Assembly (NCBI GenBank): GCA_934680015.1
Contig: CAKUSP010000003.1
Span: 143,772 to 207,771, forward strand
Direction of reading: 5' to 3'
From: an uncultured Bacteroidales bacterium
Lineage (GTDB): Bacteria > Bacteroidota > Bacteroidia > Bacteroidales > UBA932
DNA length: 64,000 bases
A program made the position numbers and the translations under genes. Below are positions 26,335 through 34,224 of this stretch, in pieces; position 1 is the first letter of the stretch, and the number at the start of each line of letters is the position of its first letter. The notes under the pieces were generated by a model. It was not told the origin of the DNA. It ran no database searches and saw nothing but the letters and a program-made list of their open reading frames with translations.

Positions 26335-28287
26335 ATGCAAGTACTAAAATTCGGTGGGTCATCAGTAGCCGACGCTACAGCTATGTCTAGAGTACTAGAC
26401 ATAGTAATAAACGCTGCAGACAAAGATAGAGTCGTACTCGTCAGTTCTGCCATAAGCGGTGCTACTGACTCTCTTATCAAAGCTAGTGAAGAAAAAAATC
26501 CTGAAAAAGATCTTTCTTATCTTTTAGATAAACATTTCCAAATAATAGATAGGCTTTTCACTGGAGAAGAAAACAAAAACACTAAGAAAGCTCTGGCCGA
26601 AATATATGATGACCTTATAAATTCAAATAGAGACGATTACCAAACCTACGGGGAATTATTTTCCACTATAATACTGGCCAGGAAACTTTCATATGAGGGT
26701 ATACGTGCCTTATGGATTAATTCGACAGATTTAATAAAAGTCGAAAATGGATTTGTAGATAAAGATATCACCTATAGCAAAATCCGCAATGTTATCTCGT
26801 CTCATCCTAACATTAAAGTATTCGTCGCTCCAGGATTCATCGCCAGTGATGCCAATGGACACGTTTGCACGCTAGGGCGTGGCGGAAGCGATTTTAGTGC
26901 CGCTCTATACGCAGCCGCGCTCGATGCCGAAACATTCCAGATTTGGACCGACGTACCTGGCATTATGACCACAAATCCTAAAGACATAAAAACAGCACGA
27001 ACAATACCGGAATTAAGCTATGATGCGGCATTTACATTGGCCAGCAATGGGGCCAAGGTGCTTTATGCCCCAACCGTAGAGCCAGCTAAGGAGAAAGGAC
27101 TTACTATACATATACTAAATTCTCGAAATCCATCCGAAAAAGGAACAATTATAAAAAATTATCCACCAAAGGAAAAAGGCCAATGGTGTGGCATAGGTAA
27201 GCTTACGCAAGGCCCATGTACAATCCTCACACTCGTGGCCGATGGCACTATCCGTTTACAAGGCATTGACGAGCTTAGTGCCAGATTAAGAAAAAGAGAT
27301 ATCCGTGTACTATTTGTCGAGCCTCACGATAGTTTCGTAAAATTCACAATACCTACTGACCAAGGGTTAGATGCACTTTCTACTCTTCACTATTTCTGTT
27401 TTGAAACCCAAGAGTACAAAAATATATATCTTGCAGGTGAAGGCGCTGTAGGCAAGGCCCTTTTAAAAATTATCGCTGAGAGTGATGCTAAAATAGAAGT
27501 TCAAGCCATTAGCAAACACGAATGTGAAGATGAAGCCTTTTTTAATAAACTTCTATCGGAGGCTAAACCCAACAGTATTTTCGTAGACTGTACAGACAGT
27601 GAAACTATCTGGAGATGGTATGTCCCTGTTTTAGAATCAGGCGTCAATATAGTCTCTTCCAATCGTCGTGCTTTGAGTGTTCCATATCAAGACTATGCAG
27701 CCATGAAAAGAAGTGCCAGGCTTGCACAACGCTTTCTACGCTATGAAACCACAGTTGGCACTGCCCTACCTATTCTAGATTCTATAGCCACTAGCACAGA
27801 AGGCTCGGATGAAATAACCAGTATAGAGGCCATAGTAAGCTGCACTCTCAATTATATTCTCACAAGTGATTTGCCTTTTTCTCAAGCACTTGCCAATGCA
27901 CAAAAAATAGGTCTTACAGAAAAAGATCCATCACAGGACCTTTTAGGACGTGATGCTACCAGAAAATTGCTTATATTAGCACGGGAAGCGGGAGTAAAGC
28001 TCGAAGAAGAAGACATAGATATCGAACCTGTCGAAGAAAATGCCATACGTTCCAAGCGTCAGAGATTCGTGGCAAGTCTAGAGAAAGACACTAATTCTCC
28101 TCTTGGATACAAGGCGAGTATCAGGCTAAAAGAATTAAAAACATCACATCCAGCTCTGCGATTAAAAGGTACGGAAAACATGATCATCATTCGCAGTACA
28201 TATCAGCCCTCTCCCCTTATAATACAAGGTCCTGGAGAAGGCGCAATGATGGCTGCATCCAGAGTTTTGACTGACATTTTAAGATAA
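26335..28287 (+). CDS. thrA: compact bifunctional aspartokinase / homoserine dehydrogenase
   Basis: 650 residues against about 810-820 for usual fusions. The aspartokinase domain (1 to about 275) has KFGGSSVAD, the GRGGSDFSAAL nucleotide motif and a WTDVPGIMTTNPK segment. Only about 75 residues (about 285-360) cover the ACT region, enough for one ACT domain and not the usual tandem arrangement. The homoserine dehydrogenase domain (about 365-650) has LAGEGAVGKALL, TVGTALPILDSI, IVSCTLNYIL (Cys where Gly is usual) and GLTEKDPSQDLLGRDATRKLLILA with the catalytic Lys and acidic residues. It heads a DAP cluster, so it likely supplies aspartyl phosphate; reduced ACT content suggests altered feedback. 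Confidence 0.9.
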   Translation: MQVLKFGGSSVADATAMSRVLDIVINAADKDRVVLVSSAISGATDSLIKASEEKNPEKDLSYLLDKHFQIIDRLFTGEENKNTKKALAEIYDDLINSNRDDYQTYGELFSTIILARKLSYEGIRALWINSTDLIKVENGFVDKDITYSKIRNVISSHPNIKVFVAPGFIASDANGHVCTLGRGGSDFSAALYAAALDAETFQIWTDVPGIMTTNPKDIKTARTIPELSYDAAFTLASNGAKVLYAPTVEPAKEKGLTIHILNSRNPSEKGTIIKNYPPKEKGQWCGIGKLTQGPCTILTLVADGTIRLQGIDELSARLRKRDIRVLFVEPHDSFVKFTIPTDQGLDALSTLHYFCFETQEYKNIYLAGEGAVGKALLKIIAESDAKIEVQAISKHECEDEAFFNKLLSEAKPNSIFVDCTDSETIWRWYVPVLESGVNIVSSNRRALSVPYQDYAAMKRSARLAQRFLRYETTVGTALPILDSIATSTEGSDEITSIEAIVSCTLNYILTSDLPFSQALANAQKIGLTEKDPSQDLLGRDATRKLLILAREAGVKLEEEDIDIEPVEENAIRSKRQRFVASLEKDTNSPLGYKASIRLKELKTSHPALRLKGTENMIIIRSTYQPSPLIIQGPGEGAMMAASRVLTDILR

Positions 28288-29291
28288 TGAAGCAAGAACT
28301 ATTAGACTTATATAGTACTATCCTCAATGTGGATTCCACTTCTGGAAAAGAAAGTACGCTTTCAATGTTACTTTATGAAAGGCTTCAAGCACCTCATAAA
28401 GAACTGCTTGAAGTGGGAGATGGTAGTTATAATCTGCTACTGCAGTGGGGAGAATTGCCAAAGGTACTTTTCTGCACACATGTCGATACGGTTCCACCAT
28501 ATATTGCACCTGCATTTTCTGAAGACGGAAAAGTTTATGGAAGAGGGTCTTGCGATGCAAAAGGGCAAATAATAGCCCTTTATGGCGCATGCAAAGAGCT
28601 TGAATATCAAGGCAAAAGCGACTTTGCTCTACTCCTTACAAGTGGAGAAGAAACTGGCTCGAATGGGGCTAAAGCCTTTAACGGGAGACTCTCTGCTCCG
28701 CTACTTGTCATAGGCGAACCTACCTCTAACTATCCAGTAAGTGCAACCAAAGGCACACAATCATACGATCTTCGCTTTATAGGCAAACCTGTACATAGTG
28801 GATACCCAGAAAGCGGAAGAAGTGCTATAGATATATGGATGGATTTTATGATGGAACTCGAAATCGAATCCGACTTTCCACGAGACAAAGTTTTAGGTGA
28901 AACCACATGGAATGTGGGTCTACTGAAAAGCGGTAATCCACAGAATGTTTTAAGCCCTGAGTTAACTTGTAGATTGTATTTTAGAACCACTTTTGCAAGT
29001 CACGAAAAAGTTAAAGAGTGGATAAGCAAAAAGGCCAGTAAAATTCTTGAAATCACACCCAGAGGAGGAGATGCTCCCCTTAGTTATTTCGTTCCAGAAG
29101 GATTTAAAGGAAAACCTGCCGCTTTCGGTAGCGATGCTCCTCACCTTCAGGGATTTGAAAAAAAAATCATCTGTGGGCCAGGCTCTATTCTAGTCGCTCA
29201 TACTCAGGATGAATTCGTACAAATTGCAGATATAGAACAAGCAATAACCAACAACATCCGTTTTTACGAATGTTGCAACAAACTATTATAA
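28287..29291 (+). CDS. dapE: M20 metallopeptidase, likely succinyl-DAP desuccinylase
   Basis: 334 residues. M20 family zinc hydrolase: metal ligands in CTHVDTVPP and GRGSCDAKGQI, general base in SGEETGSNGA, and GEPT, with a dimerisation domain (about 150-260) containing GKPVHSGYPESG. The start overlaps the thrA stop by one base. Neighbouring dapD (a succinyltransferase) makes desuccinylation of N-succinyl-LL-diaminopimelate the natural role. M20 enzymes of this size also include acetylornithine/acetyl-lysine deacetylases, so the call depends on context. Confidence 0.78.
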   Translation: MKQELLDLYSTILNVDSTSGKESTLSMLLYERLQAPHKELLEVGDGSYNLLLQWGELPKVLFCTHVDTVPPYIAPAFSEDGKVYGRGSCDAKGQIIALYGACKELEYQGKSDFALLLTSGEETGSNGAKAFNGRLSAPLLVIGEPTSNYPVSATKGTQSYDLRFIGKPVHSGYPESGRSAIDIWMDFMMELEIESDFPRDKVLGETTWNVGLLKSGNPQNVLSPELTCRLYFRTTFASHEKVKEWISKKASKILEITPRGGDAPLSYFVPEGFKGKPAAFGSDAPHLQGFEKKIICGPGSILVAHTQDEFVQIADIEQAITNNIRFYECCNKLL

Positions 29292-29310
29292 CACTTAATT
29301 TTTAAAGATT

Positions 29311-29982
29311 ATGAAAGTAGTAATCAGCGGGTATGGCAAAATGGGCCATATGATTGAAGGCATTTTGATCAAACGTGGAATCGAGATTGCAGCGATAACA
29401 GATGATGTCCGCAGTACCGACCCTAACATCGCAAAAGAAAGCATTTGCATCGACTTTACTACACCCGATGCCTTCAAGGAAAATTTTATGTTCCTCGCCG
29501 ACCATTTCAAGGCTGTAGTTATAGGAACTACTGGATGGGATGGCATAAAAACTCAAGTGATTGACTATTTCTACACCACTGGCACCCCTATGATTTACTC
29601 TGCCAATTTTTCAATCGGAGTAAATGCCGTTTTCGCTGCAGTAGATAGAGTTAGCGAAATTCTAAGAGGTTATAATTATGTTCCACACATAGAGGAGATA
29701 CACCATGTACATAAATTAGACGCACCTTCGGGGACAGCAAAAGTATTGGCCCAAATAATAAAGCACAAGTTAGGCATAACCCCAGATATAACTTCTATTA
29801 GGGAAGGAGAAGTCGTGGGCAAACACATCGTCAAATTCAAATCAGATGTAGATAAAATAAAAATTTCACATGAAGCTTTTAGCAGAGAAGCCTTCGCAGA
29901 GGGAGCCGTAGTCGCAGCCCAAATGACAGAGAACCTCAAAGGAGTTCACGAATTTAAAGAAATGCTATCCATAAAAATATGA
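29311..29982 (+). CDS. dapB: 4-hydroxy-tetrahydrodipicolinate reductase
   Basis: 223 residues, shorter than E. coli DapB (273), as is common in Bacteroidetes. Reduces hydroxy-tetrahydrodipicolinate with NAD(P)H. N-terminal Rossmann motif ISGYGKMGHMIE, then IGTTGW, a YSANFSIGVN segment and the catalytic motif EEIHHVHKLDAPSGTA with His and Lys. The last bases overlap dapA by 4 bp. Confidence 0.94.
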   Translation: MKVVISGYGKMGHMIEGILIKRGIEIAAITDDVRSTDPNIAKESICIDFTTPDAFKENFMFLADHFKAVVIGTTGWDGIKTQVIDYFYTTGTPMIYSANFSIGVNAVFAAVDRVSEILRGYNYVPHIEEIHHVHKLDAPSGTAKVLAQIIKHKLGITPDITSIREGEVVGKHIVKFKSDVDKIKISHEAFSREAFAEGAVVAAQMTENLKGVHEFKEMLSIKI

Positions 29983-30854
29983 AAAATCCAGTTTTCAAAG
30001 GTTGCGCAACAGCATTACTCACCCCTTTCAAAGATGATTTAAGTGTAGACTACGAAGCCTATGCTACACTTGTGAGCAGACAAGTCGAAGGAGGTGTGGA
30101 TTTTCTAGTTCCGCTCGGGACTTCTGCCGAGACTCCCACATTGAATCGTGAAGAAAAAAGGGAAATTTTAAAAATAACTAAAAAACACGCCCCCGGCATT
30201 CCACTTCTCGTAGGTTGTGGAAGCAATAGCGTTGACGCGACACTTGAAAACATATCAACACTGGAATATGCCGATGCCTTGTTAATAGTAGTTCCCTTTT
30301 ATAATAAGCCTACTCAAGAAGGCATCTATCAATACTACAAGGCATTGGCAGAAAAGACAGAACTTCCTATAATTATGTACAATGTTCCTGGAAGAACGGG
30401 GGTAAACATGAGCGCTGAGACATCACTTAGAATATCAAATGAGGTAAAAAGTGTAATAGGCATAAAGGAAGCCTCTGGGAACATGTCACAAGTTAAAGAG
30501 ATAATTGACAACTGCCCAGATGACTTCATCGTACTTAGCGGAGACGATGATATGACATTCGACCTTATAAAAGCAGGAGCTCAAGGTGTAATATCAGTAG
30601 CATCCAATATACTTCCTGCACAGGTTAGTCAAATGGTTCACCTCGCACTGAAAGGCCATGAAGCAGAAGCCAAACTACTAAACGATAAACTCTATCCTCT
30701 TTTTAAAGGATGCTTTATAGAGTCCAATCCTATTCCAGCTAAAGAAGCACTTCACCAATTAGGTCTTTGCAGTGCAAAGATGAGACTACCTCTAACAGAA
30801 GCATCAGAACATACAAAGGGACTTATTCGTAACATATTGAAAGAATGGATATAA
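29979..30854 (+). CDS. dapA: 4-hydroxy-tetrahydrodipicolinate synthase
   Basis: 291 residues, TIM-barrel lyase condensing pyruvate with aspartate semialdehyde. Motifs include GTSAETPTL, the catalytic Tyr in PIIMYNVPGRTG and the Schiff-base Lys in VIGIKEASGN, plus LSGDDDMTF. Normal length. Overlaps dapB (4 bp) and dapD (10 bp), consistent with translational coupling. Confidence 0.96.
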   Translation: MKNPVFKGCATALLTPFKDDLSVDYEAYATLVSRQVEGGVDFLVPLGTSAETPTLNREEKREILKITKKHAPGIPLLVGCGSNSVDATLENISTLEYADALLIVVPFYNKPTQEGIYQYYKALAEKTELPIIMYNVPGRTGVNMSAETSLRISNEVKSVIGIKEASGNMSQVKEIIDNCPDDFIVLSGDDDMTFDLIKAGAQGVISVASNILPAQVSQMVHLALKGHEAEAKLLNDKLYPLFKGCFIESNPIPAKEALHQLGLCSAKMRLPLTEASEHTKGLIRNILKEWI

Positions 30855-31618
30855 ATCTAGACCTATTTAATGAAACCATCAGTGGCCTAGAATCTGGCCA
30901 ATTACGCGTAGCCCAGAAAAAAGATGGTAAATGGGTGGTAAATACCGAAATAAAGCAGATCATTCTGGCAGGGTTCAAACTAGGAAAAATAGAGAATATG
31001 TCACAGGGACAATTTCCTTTCTTCGATAAGGATACCTTCCCTGTGAGAAAATTCGACGAAGCAAACGGAGTAAGGATAGTACCAGGAGGAAGCAGCATCA
31101 GGCGGGGCGCGTACTTAGCGTCAAGCGTTATTGTCATGCCACCATCCTATGTTAATGTGGGAGCATTCGTAGATGAAGGAACCATGATAGACTCTCACGT
31201 CACAATAGGATCATGCGCACAAATAGGAAAAAACATACACATCTCCGCTGCCACACAGATAGGTGGAGTACTAGAGCCTGCAGGCGCACTTCCTACCATC
31301 ATAGAAGACGGCGCCTTTATAGGAGGGAATTGTGGTATATATGAAGGCACGCTCATAAAGGAGAAAGCCGTAATAGGCTCTGGGGTCATAATCACCTCAA
31401 GTACTGCTCTTTACGACGCCACGAAGGGCTGCTTCGTTGAAAAAGGTGAAAACGGACGAGTAGTTGTACCACGGGGTGCTGTGGTGGTATGTGGCAGTAG
31501 ACCAATAAACAAAGGGGCAGCAGCAGGAAGTGGGATGCACCTTTATTGCCCAATAATAATAAAATATCGAGACGAAAAGACTTCTAATTCTGTTAATTTA
31601 GAAGAGTTATTAAGGTAA
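30845..31618 (+). CDS. dapD: tetrahydrodipicolinate N-succinyltransferase
   Basis: 257 residues. Transfers succinyl from succinyl-CoA to tetrahydrodipicolinate. It resembles E. coli-type DapD: N-terminal LESGQLRVAQKKDGKWVVN in part, then a left-handed hexapeptide beta-helix (about 95-225) with MPPSYVNVGAFVDEGTMID, GSCAQIGKNIHIS and GGVLEPAGALPTIIEDGAFIGG in blocks. This is not the acetyltransferase DapH type. Its presence fixes the pathway as the succinylase branch. Confidence 0.94.
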   Translation: MDINLDLFNETISGLESGQLRVAQKKDGKWVVNTEIKQIILAGFKLGKIENMSQGQFPFFDKDTFPVRKFDEANGVRIVPGGSSIRRGAYLASSVIVMPPSYVNVGAFVDEGTMIDSHVTIGSCAQIGKNIHISAATQIGGVLEPAGALPTIIEDGAFIGGNCGIYEGTLIKEKAVIGSGVIITSSTALYDATKGCFVEKGENGRVVVPRGAVVVCGSRPINKGAAAGSGMHLYCPIIIKYRDEKTSNSVNLEELLR

Positions 31619-31620
31619 AT

Positions 31621-32790
31621 ATGGATTATTCTGATTTTTTTTCTTTGGATGCGCAGAACTTCATGCGATCTCCCGTGAGGGACATATTTAAAGTAGTGGA
31701 CCTAAATAGCATCTATTCCTTTGCTGGAGGATATCCTGATGCGCAGACATTTCCACTAGATAAAATGAAAGAACTAACTACCACTGTGGTAGAAAAATAT
31801 GGAGCAAAAGCTCTTCAATATGGTCCGACCCAGGGAATAAAAGAATTACGTGAAGCCCTTGCAAAAAGATACGACGTTCCATGCGACAATATCCTTATAA
31901 GTACATCCTCACAACAGGGGATAGATATTTGTGCTAGAGTGCTACTCGACCCTGATGACATTGTATTAACAGCCAATCCTACTTACCTTGGAGCACTTCA
32001 GAGTTTTAAAAGCTATCGTGCACAGGTTGTCGGCATGGACTTGAGCCCTACTCTTCAAGCCGCAAAAAAGCGAGAAGAACAAATAAAGGATATTCTTAGC
32101 AAAGGGAAAAAAATCAAATACTTCTATACCATACCAGACTTTCAAAATCCAAGTGGAGAGACTCTCTCGCTAGCCCAAAGAAGCGAGCTGGTGGCATTGG
32201 CCAGAAAATACAATTTTCTAATAGTTGAAGACAGCCCATATCGGGAACTTCGCTATGAAGGAAAGCCGGTGGCGACAATTTACTCATTGGCCCCGGAAAG
32301 GACCATTCATCTCTGCAGCTTTTCTAAAATCTTTGCCCCTGGACTTCGCCTAGGCTGGATAGTAGCAAACGAGACAATTCTAAACAAACTCTATGAATGC
32401 AAGCAATCGCTAGACCTGTGCGCTCCGATTTTCGACCAATACTTAATGGTTGAATTCATTAATAGTGGCATGTTGGAGAGAAATCTTCCAAAAAGCATAG
32501 CCCTATATAAAAGGAAAAGAGATATGATGATTTCTCTATTAGAAAAATACATGCCAGAAGGTGTAACTTGGACGCATCCAGAAGGCGGATTATTCCTTTT
32601 TCTTACACTACCAGAAAAAATCGATACCATTGAATTATATGATAAAGCACTTAAAGCAGGAGTAGCGTATGTAGCTGGTTCATTTTTCTATGTAGATGGA
32701 AGTCATAAAAATACGATGAGGCTTAACTTTTCCTTCATCGACTCTGCTCGCATGGAAGATGGCATTAAAATATTGGCGTCTTTAATATGA
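31621..32790 (+). CDS. PLP aminotransferase, probable N-succinyl-DAP aminotransferase
   Basis: 389 residues, fold type I, class I/II aminotransferase related to 2-aminoadipate aminotransferase (LysN) and the enzyme part of MocR regulators. Lys236 in CSFSKIFAPGLRLGW binds PLP; other motifs are GGYPDAQTFP, YGPTQGIKELREAL, PDFQNPSGETLS and EDSPYRELRYEG. It is not a DapL or classical DapC/ArgD. Position between dapD and dapF makes it the likely supplier of the aminotransferase step; this is inference from context. Confidence 0.82.
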   Translation: MDYSDFFSLDAQNFMRSPVRDIFKVVDLNSIYSFAGGYPDAQTFPLDKMKELTTTVVEKYGAKALQYGPTQGIKELREALAKRYDVPCDNILISTSSQQGIDICARVLLDPDDIVLTANPTYLGALQSFKSYRAQVVGMDLSPTLQAAKKREEQIKDILSKGKKIKYFYTIPDFQNPSGETLSLAQRSELVALARKYNFLIVEDSPYRELRYEGKPVATIYSLAPERTIHLCSFSKIFAPGLRLGWIVANETILNKLYECKQSLDLCAPIFDQYLMVEFINSGMLERNLPKSIALYKRKRDMMISLLEKYMPEGVTWTHPEGGLFLFLTLPEKIDTIELYDKALKAGVAYVAGSFFYVDGSHKNTMRLNFSFIDSARMEDGIKILASLI

Positions 32791-33569
32791 AACTCTATCT
32801 GTACTCTGGAGCAGGAAACACATTCGTGGTAATAGATGCACGTAACGCTCCCACTGAAAAATATGACGTCGTAGGACTTTGCGAATTATATAACACAGAT
32901 GGACTTATGACGCTAAGCGAAGCCACTGGTTATGATTTTCTAATGAACTACTTCAACTCCGATGGGAGCGGAGGGATGATGTGTGGTAATGGGGGACGCT
33001 GCATTGCGGCATTTGCTGATTATCTAGGAATTATGCCTGCCAATCATTCTTTTTACCGATTCCTAGCTTCCGATGGGGAACATGAAGCCCGGATATTATC
33101 AAAGTACAAACTAACAAAAATAGTGGAATTAAGAATGTGCGATGTACACGAATTCGGCAAATCCATAAAAGATGGCTACTTTTTAGATACTGGCACCAGA
33201 CACTTTGTGAAATTCGTAGACGATGTAGAAAAAATTAATGTTGACATAGAAGGAGCTAAATTACGATGGGACAAGGCCTTTACTCCCATTGGAGCCAATG
33301 TCAACTTCGTTCAAATTCTTGATCATTCTAATATAAAAGTGCGAACCTTCGAAAAAGGTGTAGAGGGAGAAACCCTTGCCTGCGGAACAGGAATAACAGC
33401 AAGCGCCATAGCATCTTACCTTTGTGGATATACTGATACAAAAGTACATGTACTCGCCAGAAAAGACCAATTGGAAGTATCGTTCACGCCTAAAGATGGG
33501 TATTTTTCAAATGTCTACCTCACCGGGCCAGCGGAACTACTGCAAATTGTCGAGGAGTCGTTTTATTAG
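32787..33569 (+). CDS. dapF: diaminopimelate epimerase
   Basis: 260 residues. Converts LL- to meso-diaminopimelate, the cross-linking residue of peptidoglycan and the lysine precursor. The two catalytic Cys are in GGMMCGNGGRC and LACGTGITAS; other motifs are GAGNTFVVID and GANVNFVQI. The start overlaps the aminotransferase stop by 4 bp. The 3' end overlaps the convergent mtnN gene by 33 bp. Last gene of the cluster; no lysA or asd is in the window. Confidence 0.95.
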   Translation: MKLYLYSGAGNTFVVIDARNAPTEKYDVVGLCELYNTDGLMTLSEATGYDFLMNYFNSDGSGGMMCGNGGRCIAAFADYLGIMPANHSFYRFLASDGEHEARILSKYKLTKIVELRMCDVHEFGKSIKDGYFLDTGTRHFVKFVDDVEKINVDIEGAKLRWDKAFTPIGANVNFVQILDHSNIKVRTFEKGVEGETLACGTGITASAIASYLCGYTDTKVHVLARKDQLEVSFTPKDGYFSNVYLTGPAELLQIVEESFY

Positions 33570-34166
33570 AAAGAAGGAATTGGCCTTTAAATCCTGCCAG
33601 AAGTTATCGTATGCCTGCTGGTGATTACATTGTGGAGTTACGACATCACTTATGGCTCTAATGGCTAAAAAAGGAACGGCATAATGAAGGCACACTTGAG
33701 CTACAGCCGCAGATTCCATGTCACAGGCCAATGCATCTGGATACATGCGCTTTACTTCCCTATCTTCTTCCAGTGTCGTAAGAAACTGATCTCCTGTACA
33801 TATCAAGCCTTCATGAAGAGACGCATCAGGGACTTTCAAGGCTCTCGCATATGTAAGCAATCCTGAATCGGCACAGAAACGCTGTGGAAGCCCCTGAACT
33901 TGTCCTCGAAGATTACCCTCTCCACACCATACATCATGATATGCAACCTGATTAGCTATTACAAAATCACCTATATTCAAACTATCGTCAATACCGCCCG
34001 CTACTCCAGAACTAATAATGCAATCTGGTCGTTCATTTATAATTAATTCCGTGGTCACACGAGCTGCGTTAACCTTTCCTATGCCTGATCTTACCACATT
34101 CTCGATGCCCACTGCACGAAGAGCCTCGTACTCGCTATCCATAGCGACAATTACACCTACTTTCAT
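33537..34166 (-). CDS. mtnN: 5'-methylthioadenosine / S-adenosylhomocysteine nucleosidase
   Basis: 209 residues. Cleaves adenine from MTA and SAH, recycling methionine and preventing methyltransferase inhibition. Motifs: VGVIVAMDSEYEAL, GVAGGIDDSLNIGDFVIA, and CDMESAAVAQVC with catalytic Glu, then RAISDV with the catalytic Asp. A TAATTTTG box ends 4 bp before the ATG, predicting a leaderless mRNA. Confidence 0.93.
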   Translation of the reverse strand: MKVGVIVAMDSEYEALRAVGIENVVRSGIGKVNAARVTTELIINERPDCIISSGVAGGIDDSLNIGDFVIANQVAYHDVWCGEGNLRGQVQGLPQRFCADSGLLTYARALKVPDASLHEGLICTGDQFLTTLEEDREVKRMYPDALACDMESAAVAQVCLHYAVPFLAIRAISDVVTPQCNHQQAYDNFWQDLKANSFFLIKRLLDNLQ

Positions 34167-34170
34167 AGTA

Positions 34171-34178
34171 CAAAATTA
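34171..34178 (-). promoter_or_regulatory. -7 promoter box (TAATTTTG) abutting mtnN
   Basis: Exact TAnnTTTG match on the minus strand, only 4 bp before the mtnN ATG. The mRNA would start at or next to the A of the start codon. Confidence 0.6.
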
Positions 34179-34224
34179 ACCTTTTTTTTCGTATATTGCG
34201 TCTTTATTGAAAAACCACATAGTT

